64,000 nucleotides of DNA from Aquanectria penicillioides (Eukaryota; Ascomycota; Sordariomycetes; Hypocreales; Nectriaceae): contig PYIU01000007.1 in the NCBI GenBank assembly GCA_003415625.1, positions 806,001-870,000 of the forward strand, written 5' to 3'. This document shows positions 9,202-20,437 of this stretch, in pieces (positions within the stretch are counted from its first letter, which is position 1; each line of letters starts with the position of its first letter). The translations under genes and the position numbers were made by a program. Below the pieces are notes generated by a model. That model worked only from the letters and a program-made list of their open reading frames with translations, had not been told where the DNA came from and did not search any database.

Positions 9202-11321
9202 ATGAAGAAGTCAATCGCTTGCGGCGCATGTCGTTCCTCGAAGCGAAAAGTGAATATCTCGCGTAGTCTACAGCCTCTGAGCGTATGAACCGCTAATGCA
9301 CCTCTAGTGTATTCATTCTGGCGGGCCACCCTGCAATCGCTGTCGCGATCGCGGCGATGAGTGTATCTTCCCCCCAAAGGGCACCTCTTTCATCTTCCGC
9401 CGCCCCAGGGTAGACCGTCATGGCCGGGACTCGGACAATACGGCGCTTGCTGCGTCCATACACCAGATTCATGCCTCTCGTCCCGACGAATGGCTCGAGG
9501 CCCGCGCCAAAAGCCTGTCATCCGTCGATCCGTTCGAGTTACTCACCGACGAGGTGAAGAACAGCTATCTACGCTGCTCATACAAGTGGTCATTCCATCA
9601 TATCCCAAACCTCCTCATAGGAATACGCGAAAAGTCATTGGAGCCGCTTCTTATCTGGGCGATGTTGGCCATCACCGTCCGGTGAGTTCATCTCATCCTG
9701 GCCTTGCATAGACTCCAAAAAAATGAAATATGCCGCTGACGCCATCTAGCTTTTCGCAAGCCGCCCCACCAGGTTACTCTAGCCAGGTCCAGGCCAGCAA
9801 CACATTTGCCAACCATGCGAGATCTCTAGTCCTCTCGTTGGTCGATCAGCCAACCCTTCATCGGGCGCAGGTTCTGCTCATGCTCACCGGGCATTCGTGG
9901 GGAGCCGGGGAGGGGAGGCGAGCGTGGGTCTATCTGGGCATGGCCGTTAGAATGGCCCAAGTGCTTGGACTTTTCGAAGAACCTCCACCACCAATGTCCC
10001 GAGGAGACTTTATCCACGCCGAGGAGAGGAGACGTACTGCTTGGACATGCTTTTTAATGGACAGCCTCCTAAGCGGCGGCAAGGGCCGCGACAGGATGTT
10101 GTCGGCAGAGAAAATGCGCATACAGCTCCCCTGTGACTCAGAGAGCTTTAATTTCGGGGAGCGCGTGACCTGCGAGAGATTAGATGGCTGGCTTCCCGAC
10201 AGCGCAAGGACGGGAAACAAGGGAAATCTAGGCATCGTCGCTTACAGTATGCGCGTCGCGGATATTTGGGGCGCTGTCGCCAAGTGGGCGTGCACATCAC
10301 ACGACACCAATCATCCACCATGGCAGCCCCAGTCAGAGTTCCAATACCTGCTTTCTCGGCTCAACCTATGGAAAGATTCGCTGCCTGAGAGGTTGCAGTA
10401 TGATTTATTTCTGCTGCGTGCCCACAGTGTGTCAAATCAGGGTCAGGCATACTGCTACATGCACTGCATTTATTTCATGAGCGTCATTTTCCTTTACCGC
10501 TCATATTTACCAGAGGTCGAGATGCAAAAGGCAAGAGTTGGGGATCGCGATTGGGACCAGTGGTCAGCATGGTCCAGCAAAGAATTGGTCCAAGTGGCCG
10601 AGCAGGTTTGCGAAATGCTTCAGGAAATCCGAGCGTTTGGTCTATATTTCCTTCGTGGCCTTGTCCCGTGGATCGGTTTCACCATTTATACTGCCGTTGG
10701 CACAACACTCTATTTTTATCATTTCCCCAATCCTGGAGACACCTCCAGTCACCTAGAACGTCGCCGAGAGCGTATTGTTGAGGGCTGCCTCTTCCTCAAG
10801 GATATGAGGCAAGCCTGGCCAATGGCCGATACCTGGGTACGCTTTGATCCTACTATTTCTTTCCTGTTTTCTTACTAATAGGCAGCACAGCGTGAAAAGA
10901 TTCAGGCTATGCAACTCTTTTACAGCAACATCAAAGCCGAAGGCGACCAGGCCGTCACTCCAAGTGAAAGACGAGAAATGCGGAATGCCATTATCGACTA
11001 CGGGGCACTGCAGCCTGACCCAGTCCGTCAACCAGATATTGAGAGCAGTGAAGAACCCGTAGGTTGACTCCTGGACACCGTGTGCATTGTGAAACATCTT
11101 GGCTAATGAACAACTAGGACATGGGCGATGTTGAGAGCATCCCAAGGTCAGACGAGGTTGACTTCTCCACGCCAGGTATGAACTTCGTCGCTCCCGCAGA
11201 TACCGATCTTTTCGATGCCGCGACAATGGAGTTCGGAAGCACCATGCAAGCGGCTTTTGCCGACGCAACACAGGGCTTTTGGGAAAGCTTTCCTGGAAGC
11301 ATGGATATCCAGAGCGATTGA
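9202..11321 (+). CDS. Zn2Cys6 transcription factor with fungal_trans domain
   Basis: Nuclear regulator of 629 residues in five exons. Introns: 9250-9307, 9682-9749, 10837-10881 (only 45 nt), 11059-11117, all GT-AG with recognisable branch motifs. The binuclear cluster is complete once intron 1 is removed: C7-x2-C10-x6-C17-x7-C25-x2-C28-x6-C35 (CGACRSSKRKC, then CNRCRDRGDEC). The first intron falls exactly before the third cysteine. The middle part is the fungal_trans (PF04082) region, seen in QVLLMLTGHSWGAGEGRRAW, YLGMAVRMAQVLGL and RRRTAWTCFLMDSLLSGGKG. The C-terminus is acidic and Phe/Met-rich, as expected for an activation region. The gene ends 401 bp before a GH43 gene on the same strand, which suggests but does not prove a regulatory link. 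It is not obviously XlnR/Xyr1 itself: the cysteine cluster differs. Confidence 0.88.
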
Positions 11322-11538
11322 TGAATGGATGAAGTGATCATGCAAAGAAACAGGTCTGACATTTGCAGTGGGCGCTTTGCCCATGTTATGAGATTATGTA
11401 TGTATAAGTATCCTCGATATAATGGCGTTTCCAGTCGCCAAGACGATAATCGGCTTTCTCTCCGCTACGCATCGCGTCATTGCTTTCCCAGTGTCATTTT
11501 CAACAACCAAGAAAGGCTCATGAGCACATTCAACTGCA

Positions 11539-11570
11539 CCCCGCATACAGCCTCAATCAATTTAGGCTAA
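11539..11570 (+). promoter_or_regulatory. Candidate XlnR-type and CreA-type sites upstream of GH43
   Basis: GGCTAA at 11565-11570 is the core hexamer recognised by XlnR/Xyr1-type xylanolytic activators and lies 153 bp before the GH43 start codon. CCCCGC at 11539-11544 (GCGGGG on the other strand) fits the SYGGRG site of the carbon-catabolite repressor CreA/Cre1. A TATA-like TTTAAATA lies near 11670. Both hexamers are short and could occur by chance; the position in front of a xylosidase gene is what makes them worth noting. Confidence 0.4.
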
Positions 11571-11722
11571 ATTGCCACGAATACGATCCCATTGTCGTAT
11601 TTACCTGCAAAGACAAATATCGTTATTTAATAACGTCCTGTCTTCCATAATGATCGAAGCAATTGAGAATTTAAATAGGCCCATTCAATCAGAGTTCCTC
11701 TTACATTCGCCACATCGCCATA

Positions 11723-13336
11723 ATGCCTCGTGTTAGAAATCCGATCCTCCCAGGTTTCAACCCGGATCCGTCGATCCTTCGGGTAGGCAATGACTACTAC
11801 ATCGCCACCTCCACATTTGAATGGTACCCTGGCGTACAAATTCATCATTCAAAAGACTTGGTCAATTGGGATTTGCTGATCCGCCCCCTAAGTCGAAAAA
11901 GTCAACTTGACATGCGTGGTGATCCTGACAGCTGCGGGGTTTGGGCGCCTTGTCTCACGCATGATGGTGACAAGTTCTGGCTTGTTTACACAGATGTAAA
12001 ACGCAAGGACGGCTCCTTCAAAGACGCCCACAATTACATTGTCCATGCTCCAGCTATTGAGGGTCCCTGGTCCGACCCCATCTACGCCAACTCTTCTGGC
12101 TTTGACCCCTCCCTCTTCCACGATGATGACGGGCGCAAGTGGTTTGTCAATATGCTGTGGGACCATCGCCGACGGCCGCAGCTCTTTGCTGGAATCGCGT
12201 TACAGGAGTTTAATCCTGCGGCGGAAAAACTAGTAGGACCGAAAAAGAATGTCTACTTGGGGACAGATCTGGCCCTTGTCGAGGGGCCACATCTGTATAA
12301 ACGCAATGGCTGGTATTACCTCTTGACCGCCGAAGGAGGGACCGCGTATGAGCACGCATGCACCCTTGCCCGATCTCGCGACATTTGGGGCCCATACGAA
12401 ACTCATCCCCAAAAGCACATTCTCACATCAAAAGATGCTCCCTTTGCGGCTCTGCAAAGAGCTGGCCATGGCGACCTTGTCGAGACACCAGACAGGCAGA
12501 CATACCTAGTTCACCTCACCGGAAGACCCATCGGCCAAAACCGGCGGTGCATTCTTGGGCGGGAAACGGGCATCCAAAAGGCGTACTGGGGTGAGGATGA
12601 CTGGCTCCACGTCACCGACGGTCCGGTCCCCAGCCTCTACGTTGACCTGCCGGGGGATCGGAATGACGCTGCATATTGGGCTGAGCAAAAATACTCCTTT
12701 GAGAGTGGGCTGCATAAGGACTTCCAATGGCTCCGGACTCCGGATACCAATCGGATCTTTTCTTGCGAAGGCGGCAAGCTGATACTGATTGGGCGCGAGG
12801 CCATCGGCTCCTGGTTTGAACAAGCGCTGGTAGCTCGGCGGCAGGTTCACTTTTCGTACGACGCTGAGACAGTTATCGATTTCTCGCCAGAGGACGAGCG
12901 CGAGTTCGCTGGGCTGACAGCTTACTACTCGCGGTACAACTTTTTCTACCTTACCGTCACTGCCCACTCCGATGGTCAGCGAGAGCTGCTCATTCTCAGC
13001 TCCGAGGCTTCCTGGCCTGAGGGGAAACTCGAGGCTTCCGGGAGCCAGGCAGTCCAGATTCCGAATGAAGGGAAGGTCAGACTGGCTCTGTCGATTCGCG
13101 GAGAACGCCTTCAGTTCTTTTACGCCCTTGGAGAGGCTGAGCTGACAAAGATCGGGCCCGAATTTGACTCGTCGGTGCTCTCAGATGAGTGTGGTGGACA
13201 TCAGGCGCATGGAAGCTTTACGGGGGCATTTGTGGGGATGGCTTGCTCTGATCTCAATGGAACTGAAAGGAAGGCAACTTTTGATCATTTCCTTTATCGC
13301 CCAGCTCGTGATGCAACCGATCGATATGACTTATAG
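11723..13336 (+). CDS. GH43 beta-xylosidase / alpha-L-arabinofuranosidase
   Basis: Inverting glycoside hydrolase of 537 residues, no intron, no signal peptide, so it probably cleaves imported xylo-oligosaccharides inside the cell. The five-bladed propeller domain shows all three GH43 acidic residues: general base D15 in NPILPGFNPDPS, pKa modulator D128 in SSGFDPSLF, and general acid E187 in LVEGPH. The spacing equals that of the bacterial two-domain beta-xylosidases of subfamily GH43_11. The second half (about residue 325 on) is the C-terminal beta-sandwich of that group, ending FDHFLYRP; it contains the FAGLTAYYSRYNFFYLTV strand typical of it. ATG 11723 is the only good start: it immediately precedes the conserved NPILPGFNPDPS segment. 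The Zn2Cys6 regulator lies just upstream. The GH43_11 assignment is from overall layout; arabinosidase side activity cannot be excluded. Confidence 0.93.
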   Translation: MPRVRNPILPGFNPDPSILRVGNDYYIATSTFEWYPGVQIHHSKDLVNWDLLIRPLSRKSQLDMRGDPDSCGVWAPCLTHDGDKFWLVYTDVKRKDGSFKDAHNYIVHAPAIEGPWSDPIYANSSGFDPSLFHDDDGRKWFVNMLWDHRRRPQLFAGIALQEFNPAAEKLVGPKKNVYLGTDLALVEGPHLYKRNGWYYLLTAEGGTAYEHACTLARSRDIWGPYETHPQKHILTSKDAPFAALQRAGHGDLVETPDRQTYLVHLTGRPIGQNRRCILGRETGIQKAYWGEDDWLHVTDGPVPSLYVDLPGDRNDAAYWAEQKYSFESGLHKDFQWLRTPDTNRIFSCEGGKLILIGREAIGSWFEQALVARRQVHFSYDAETVIDFSPEDEREFAGLTAYYSRYNFFYLTVTAHSDGQRELLILSSEASWPEGKLEASGSQAVQIPNEGKVRLALSIRGERLQFFYALGEAELTKIGPEFDSSVLSDECGGHQAHGSFTGAFVGMACSDLNGTERKATFDHFLYRPARDATDRYDL

Positions 13337-13524
13337 GGCTCTCGCTCTAGTTTCATAGTAGACCTAAGGCATTGTTCTTTAAGTACGTTCAAGTGTTCCC
13401 ATCACGAGTGTTGCATTGAGAATGAGTCTCAGTTCATTTACTAGTAACATTGGTTCTAAGTTCAAGTTAAATTACAGAAAATAGTACATCATAACAAAAA
13501 TGGTATCTTCCAACTACGTGATGC

Positions 13525-14139
13525 CTACAAACCGAAAGCCTCCTTTGCTCGAGTGAGGTATGCCTTTCTCTCCGCCGTGTTTGTCGTTCCAACACAAGTT
13601 GTCATGTACTCCTCAAACCCAGCGTCCAAGTCTGACTGGATAGCTTTGCGAATGCTTGCAGAGCAATACTTGGTGTAGTACCAAGGACCGCTTCCGAAAT
13701 TGTACTCATCCACAGTCACCCAGCTTAGCATCCGGTTGAGTTGGGCGTCGGTCATGGTATCAACGGACGTGAAGCCTGCCGCGGAGACTTTGGTGCTAAC
13801 ATCGGCCAGACAATTGGCATACTCTAGGTTGTAAGTGGCCATCTGCATGTTGGCGGTGCCTTGGCCAGGTCTTCCTGGTGAGACGTTGTGCTTGTATGCG
13901 AAATCCCCTGATTCGAACGCCATGAGAGAGATGATAGCCGCTTGCTCCTTGGCTGATGTGATTTTGTATTTCAACAGGGCCTTTTCGATGTAGGGTGCTG
14001 CTTGCTCAGCCGTGCGACATTCGCCACCGGACTGGCAATTCTCAGACTTGGGGGCAATTTGCTTGACGATGGCGGCCATGTCAGCTAGGGCGGGGCTGAC
14101 AAGGGCCAGAGAGAGGGCAGCAAGAGTAGGGAACTTCAT
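13525..14139 (-). CDS. Secreted protein, lysozyme-like candidate
   Basis: Intronless frame of 204 residues from ATG 14139. It begins with a clear signal peptide (MKFPTLAALSLALVSPALA). The mature part has ENCQSGGEC, IISLMAFESGDFAYKHN and GRPGQGTANMQMATYN. The order Glu-Ser-Gly, then an Asn-x-x-Pro-Gly turn, then Gly-Thr-x-x-Met-Gln resembles the catalytic region of lysozyme-like/lytic transglycosylase folds, where the first glutamate is the acid. This is my inference from motif order, not a firm family match. Five cysteines lie in the mature part, consistent with an extracellular protein. It is convergent with the GH43 gene, 188 bp apart. In-frame codons upstream of the chosen ATG would bury the signal peptide, so the shorter start is preferred. 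Alternative: an uncharacterised secreted fungal protein or effector. Confidence 0.62.
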   Translation of the reverse strand: MKFPTLAALSLALVSPALADMAAIVKQIAPKSENCQSGGECRTAEQAAPYIEKALLKYKITSAKEQAAIISLMAFESGDFAYKHNVSPGRPGQGTANMQMATYNLEYANCLADVSTKVSAAGFTSVDTMTDAQLNRMLSWVTVDEYNFGSGPWYYTKYCSASIRKAIQSDLDAGFEEYMTTCVGTTNTAERKAYLTRAKEAFGL

Positions 14140-15620
14140 ATTGACAAAAGTTATTTGGGTGAGGAGAAGCTTTGAAGAAAAGAAGAAATTGGGTATCTTA
14201 TAGTGCAGAAGAACCAGTTGCAAGGCAGGCTAAGACTGTCTTGGTCTTTATTTAGGACTTCAACGGGTTGTGTCTAGCCAAGAGAGCGTGCACTTTAGGC
14301 GCTGACTGTATCTGCAAGAAAGGATTGAGGCAATGATTGCGAACCGGCCGCAGGAAAGAATGAACGAATGAACAAAAAGTGAGTGATTGGATAGCTCCAG
14401 GCAATGAGAGTCAAGAGAGGCTGATGAGCACGACATCTTGCAGCGAGAGGCGGGAGATCGCCAGTTCTTTTAAGCCATTTCCCCCCTGTGCATGACTTTC
14501 TCGGTGCCTCTCTTGTGCGTTGCGTTACCCCTGAGCTATACCAGCCAAAGGACGAAGGAAGCAATGCAGAGCCTCAGTAGAGACGAGACGAAACCGTGTA
14601 GGGGATGGTTACGACTTACATTGTCTCCAATAGAATTGCCTCCCAGGCTTGCGGTGCGAAACGTCAGCAGGGGGTCGCAGTGACGTCCACGCAAACGAGA
14701 GGGAAAAGCGGGGACACATCGGCCATGGCCCAATGGGTCGCCATTTCAGGTCGAGAGGGAACCCATGGTGAGACCTATTTTTCTCCGATCTTGTTCAAAA
14801 GGCGTTAGTGCGTCTCACAGTGGTGGTCGTACAGGGCCCATGCTGAGATGCTGAATGGCGGGGAGAAACAGTTTCAAGCCTGTGTTTACGCTGTGCCCCT
14901 TCACGAGCCCCTTTGCCACCGACATGTTCGGCAGCTCTCATCCGCATCGTCCAAAGAAACGACGCGAGCGACGCGCTCGGGCGGTGATTGTAACGGTGCC
15001 TTTTCCTCATTCACCGGTCGTGCCAAGCTGCCAAGGCATCCTCGCACATCACTGGGCCACGTCGGATGGCTTCGCGCTGAGTTCCACCAAGCTACCAGCG
15101 GCGGTGCACCTAAATCCAGTAACCGAGTATGCATCAGTTCGAAAGCGTGTAGGACGTGAAGCAGGCTGAGGGCTGCTTAGGTCGATTCTGTGCCCTCATT
15201 CACCTCTTCCTAACGAACCGCGTCTGCAATTCGTAGTGTTGGACCGGCTCGTTGGGCCACGCAGCTTTCCATCGTACATCAGGCTCGTCATCTCCAAGAT
15301 CACAACGCCCGGCTATTTTCTGGGGCTTCTGGTGAACTAAGCTCTTTCTTGCGCAAACTCACAGAAGAAGGGTAGGACATCAGAGCTGTTTTCATGGCTG
15401 GGGCTTGCTGGCATCTTGCTCAAAGCCCTGTGTGCTGATCTCCTACGTACTCACCCACTCCCTCATTCTAATCCAACGGCTACGTAAGCCTCAACCTTCC
15501 ACCTCCACAATGCTAATATGATGTACCAACCATCTAAGCGCCGCCGCTATCATTCCATCGAGCTTAAAAGGGAAGAAAATAGGAAATCAATCAATCAATC
15601 CACTTCCAAAAAGAGCCGCA
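14140..15620. other. Intergenic, no gene supported
   Basis: 1.5 kb in which frames of 60-100 codons overlap on both strands, a pattern of G+C-rich non-coding DNA rather than genes. Near the right end a TCAA-type microsatellite (ATCAATCAATCAATCC, about 15586-15601) is visible. Its left part is the promoter of the secreted-protein gene. Confidence 0.4.
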
Positions 15621-15938
15621 TCAATCAAAAACCGGCGCTATCAGCTGCTTGTTGTTGAGGTCCTGGGAGACTGACAGCCAGGGATGGGTGCGTCGAGGTC
15701 CACCCGGCCCAGCGTGTCGGTAATGCTCGACCACGTCGACCTGTTGGTTGGAGTCAACCCAACCACGTAGCCAAGGATATGGGACAGGTGGTCGGTTTTT
15801 AGGCCACTCTGTGTGAGGATTGAGCGGTCTGACTGTTGAATTTCTTCCAGCTACTGCAATCCAATAGAGGAGAGTGCATGCGCTGCCAGCTACAAGAAGG
15901 ACATGGCCCCATCTCATTACCGCCACGCTCAAAAGCAT
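15621..15938 (-). CDS. Small single-span membrane protein, hypothetical
   Basis: Frame of 105 residues from a true ATG at 15938. The N-terminus is one hydrophobic segment (VLLVAGSACTLLYWIAVAG, about residues 13-31) after a short basic stretch, followed by a Pro-rich hydrophilic tail with HTEWPKNRPPVPYPWLRGW. This would make a signal-anchor protein. No family recognised; composition is the main argument and a non-coding origin is possible. Confidence 0.4.
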   Translation of the reverse strand: MLLSVAVMRWGHVLLVAGSACTLLYWIAVAGRNSTVRPLNPHTEWPKNRPPVPYPWLRGWVDSNQQVDVVEHYRHAGPGGPRRTHPWLSVSQDLNNKQLIAPVFD

Positions 15939-16752
15939 TGAAGAATATTGAATCAGCCCATTCCTTGAACGCCGTTACGCTTACATTTCCTGAACTACTT
16001 CTCTTCTATTCCATATTTCAAGGACCATTCCCGCCGTTTTGGTAAAGATGGCCAGCCACTATGACCGCCGGATCGTGCCGAGCCTGACAGGTTCTCCACA
16101 ACCAACAGCTCTCCCCCCCAGCATCTCAATCTCAAGCAACACTGTCAACCCTGGATCGATTGTTCTTTAACTGACATAATCTCGCTTCCCATTCCACCTT
16201 CCCTCAGATGAAGCAAAAATAGCCCACGACTAGCCTAAAGCAACAGAAGCCATTGCAACAGGTAGCCGCCGGGGCCTCAACGTCGCCATTCAGAGTGGAG
16301 GAGGCCCCATAATCGTGGGCGAGAGGCGCTTAGCACTCAGTCTTACTGGCCCTGCTCACCCAACATCCTTGCGAAAAATGCACGCAAGACCAGCCGACAG
16401 TGATCTGGTTTCAAAGTGCCTCTGCTCACCAACATATGAGTTCGTCCTGTCATAACAGTTTTGCCGCCATTCTACTACTGAATTTGTTTATAAGGTGCTA
16501 TCCTGCTTGTTGGCCTTGGTGAAGACCCATTCGAGAGCCGCCCAGCCCACATCGTGGCGATCGGCAGGAGTCCCGTTACGATACTCTAGAATATGGTTAA
16601 CTCTTTCGGTTAAAATAGCGAAAATTGTTAGGAATTTAAAGGTCTTTGTCTACCATGTTCTCCTTCATGATTTTTATGTTCTTGACGAATAGTTGGTTCT
16701 CAAATTCTTCGCTTCCAGATTGTGCCGTTGTCCTAGGCCAGGCACAGCAACA
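15939..16752. other. Intergenic, no gene supported
   Basis: Between the small membrane protein and the DUF3433 gene. The stretch at 16588-16690 is A+T-rich and probably the DUF3433 promoter and leader. No conserved element seen. Confidence 0.35.
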
Positions 16753-19700
16753 ATGAAGTTTCCAGGGCTGCGACACAGCTCGGGAACCGACAAACCACCC
16801 AAAAACGTCTACCCCGGCGCAAGGCCCGGATGGAAACCTCTTTCATTATCCACTACCATTCTGTCGACCTTCATCGCCTCGTCACTCCTTCTAATTTTTG
16901 CCATTGAAGCCCTCGCACAGAGAAGCCAGACTCGGGGGGCCCTGGCACTATCCCCATCGCTGGATCAAATCCCGCAATATGCAATGCTCAGCTATCTCTA
17001 CATTCCAAATATTATCGCTGTTCTGTATAGCTTGATTTGGAGCTGGATCGACTTAGACGTGAAGAGAATGCAGCCATGGTTTGAAATGTCGAAAGCCAGT
17101 GGAGCAGAGGCGAAACACTCGGTCTTTCTGGATTACCCATCTGAATTTATGGCCATGGTACCATATAAGGCGTTACGCCGAAAGTGAGTATCTGCAATCC
17201 GACCATGCGGAATTTGTGGCTGATATTTTAGGCATTGGCCCGTGTTCTTCTCTGGCACCATTATGGTGCTCATTCTTTGGGTTCTGACGCCCATGCAGAG
17301 CACTTTGTTCGGGTTGACTACAACAATAAAAGTAGAGCCTGTGAATATCACTACAAGATCACAGCTCCTCCCTGTTTCAAAGCAGGCAAATTATATGGAT
17401 AAGCAAATTCAGTACAGTCTCTATGATCTCGCATGGCTTGGGCAGCCCTATCCTTCTTTCATGACCTCCGAATACTCTCTGCTACCTTTCTACTTCGATA
17501 ATACCACAGGGGCTACATATAACGAGCGAAATTGGACAGCTACGACAACAAAATTTTGGTCCGAGCTGAATTGCTCCTCTATTCCAGCGCAGATGAAAAC
17601 ACCTGGAACCCGGGGGGCCATTTATTCATTTACTGACTACGATAACTGTACGTGCTCTGTGGAGCTTGAACCAGAAATCGACATTATCATGAATCATTTT
17701 AACTTAATGCCATGTCAACAAAAGTCCCATCGAGCGCTGATGTACTGGGCAAAGCGCATCAACGGATCATGGGAGGAGTTCCCACCATATTTCAACATCA
17801 CAGCAGCGTATTGCAATACGTTGTACTACAAGCAAGATGTTCTCGTCACAGTCACCAAAGATTTCAAACCAGTAGAAGATACTATACGGCCCTTGTCAGA
17901 TCAGGTTGAACTCACCGAACAGGAGTTCAATGCGACCGCCTTCTTCAAGAGCATCCCCGGTGGAGGCGAGATCGAAACTCAATCACCTATGGTCGCTCTC
18001 GACTTTCCGTTCAAGCTGGTCTTTGACTTTACTGCAAGGCTTGCCGACACCGACCTCATATCGCCACTTGATACATACTTTGGCACCAAAATTGATCGAA
18101 TGACGGGCTTCGCACTCGGGGGTAAGGACGAAGCAGTGGAAGTATATTCCAACCCAACAAAATTGAAGGCTCTCTATCAAGATGTCTACAGGAAGTTCTT
18201 CTCTATCACAGTCATGAATATCTTGTCTAATGACACTACATGGACCAACCAAACGGCTACTTTAACAACTCGTCGGACAGGAATAGCAGTTAGTCGTGTA
18301 TTGTCTGCTATCTCCGAAGCATTACTCGGATTAGTCGCTCTCTCAACTTGTGTCGTCCTTTACCATTGCCGCTCTTCTCCGAGCAATCTCCATTCAAATC
18401 CTTCTTCCATTGGTCGCCTTCTCGACATTGTGCGTAACAGCCCAGATGTCAATGAGGCATTTCAATCTACAGACACAGCCGATGAGAAATGTCTTAAGGA
18501 GCATTTCGAGAATGTACAAGTCAAACTAGTCGTTGACAAGCTTGGGGGAACCAACCATTTCTCAATAGAAGCTCTCTCGAAACAGCCAACATCTAATCAA
18601 AGAGGCTACTATGATCCCATCAGGCCACGCATAATGCGGAGAGAGACCGGAATTGCGTTCGCTTGCATTCTTATTCCAGCAGTCATCGTTCTCATCTATT
18701 TTAAACGATTAGAGGAAGTAAACAATGGTTCGTTCAATATTTCTACGCCTTTGATAGCTTATTCACTCATTTATACTTTCAGGCCTGGCAAGACCATCCC
18801 AAAATTTTGATGTGCTGCAAATCCTTGAGAACTACATACCTACGATATTTGCGACACTTGTTGAGCCTTTCTGGGTCCTCCTCACCCGCACCTTCTGCTT
18901 TTTTCAACCCTTTAAAGATTTGTGGGGAGGGAACATCAAACCCAATACCTCCATCGATGCTACGTATACAGCAATCCCACCCCAGCTCGTTTTGCTTCGA
19001 GCTATCAAGTCGCGTCACTTCCTTTTAGCCTTATTGTGTACAGTCACACTCCTCGCCAATGTTTTAGCTGTGAGCCTTGGTGCATTATTCAACGAAGAGC
19101 CGGTGGTTGTCAGCCACGCGCAAACCTTCAAACCGTTAATCCAACCACAATTCAATAACAGTTTCATCTCGACTTTTGATACTGATCCTCGAAATAGCCC
19201 CAACGCTAACATTCGAGATCAAGCATATATAACAATGGCAAATATGTCTTCTGGTACAACATTGCCACCTTGGGTCACCTCAGAATACTTTTTCCAGCCA
19301 CATTCTATCACTGACATCGAGGGGAGAAATTCAACTGATTCATACAAAGTTACAACAAGAGGCTTTAGCGTCAATCCAAACTGTTCCTCAATCCCTGGGT
19401 CTATCATATCAGGAAATGATGCAAAGTCACAAGAAATAGAAACAAGGGGCTTGAGCTGCCCAGACAATATTGAACTCGCTAAATCAGTGTTCAATGACGC
19501 CAAAAACACCTCAACTATTGAGGGTCCTGCAGCCATGGAAATATGTGGTTTTTCACATTTCAGTGGCCATGCATCACCTTGTGAGAAGCCTTTGGTCTTG
19601 GGATGGGGCAGAATGCCATCTGGTGCGAAACAGAATGCCACGCTTAAAGCAAGCTTTGCAATTTGTAATCCGATTTTCGAAACAGCTATGTTCGATGTCA

Positions 19701-20437
19701 TTGTTGACCAATCAGGTTATGTCCTCGGATCCGAAAGAGTTAGTAAAACGGAAGAAATTTTGAATTATTCGAAGTCGAAAAATCACACGGACTCGATATT
19801 TGTCTATCTCAATCGTTGTCTCCTGAGTCCGACTCTTCCAGGCTGGGCCAACAACACCTATGCAGCAGATTGGATGTCTTATTTTATCTTGCTGGATACT
19901 GGATCACGGGACTTCCTGGATCCAGATGGTCCTGTACCAGACCCCAAACACCTCCTCCCTTCCATCGAGAAGATCTATCGCAGACTTTATGTTGCATTTC
20001 TCAGCGTAAAGCTAGACTTTTTTGATACAGTCAACAGTCAGGAGACAATATCAGGAACCAGGTCGACCACAGAAACTCGAATTTTTATGGATAAAACCGC
20101 CTTCATCATATCCATAGTCATTTTGGCAATTGACCTAATTATTGCAATAATATTCTACTCTCAGACGACCTATTTTATTCTACCACGAATGCCCTCTACC
20201 ATAGGGTCTATTCTCGCATATATTGCACCAAGCAGAGCAGCTAAAAATGGAAGAGGTGGGTTGGGTTGGGAGAATCGGACATTTAGCTTTGGTAGGTATA
20301 TTGGGTATGACGGGGAGAGCCACGTGGGGATTGAGCTTGATCCTTATGTTGTTACGATGGATAGTTCACTATTAGGAGGGAGGCGGTCGTTCTTAAGTCG
20401 TATATTGCGTAACAAGAGTCACGTCGATAGGTTTTGA
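16753..20437 (+). CDS. DUF3433 multispanning membrane protein
   Basis: Fungal integral membrane protein of 1193 residues, function unknown. Three exons with introns 17184-17231 (48 nt) and 18728-18782 (55 nt); spliced length is 3582 nt, a multiple of three. The protein has the two-copy DUF3433 plan. Each copy starts with a cytosolic segment and a membrane helix (first: GWKPLSLSTTILSTFIASSL; second: LLRAIKSRHFLLALLCTVTL) and continues into a long Asn-rich extracellular part with many N-x-S/T glycosylation sites. Typical family pieces are SQLLPVSKQANYMDK..., FMTSEYSLLPF, and in the second copy WVTSEYFFQPHSI. The junction over intron 2 reads EEVNNGLARPSQNFDVLQ, which fits the family between the two halves. 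ATG 16753 is chosen because the conserved GWKPL segment follows shortly; a non-ATG frame upstream is ignored. Confidence 0.9.

Noticed and set aside
14800..15170. Three overlapping frames of about 75-105 codons
   Set aside because: Mutually overlapping on both strands with Arg/Ser/Pro-rich compositional noise; no splice signals or homology motifs.
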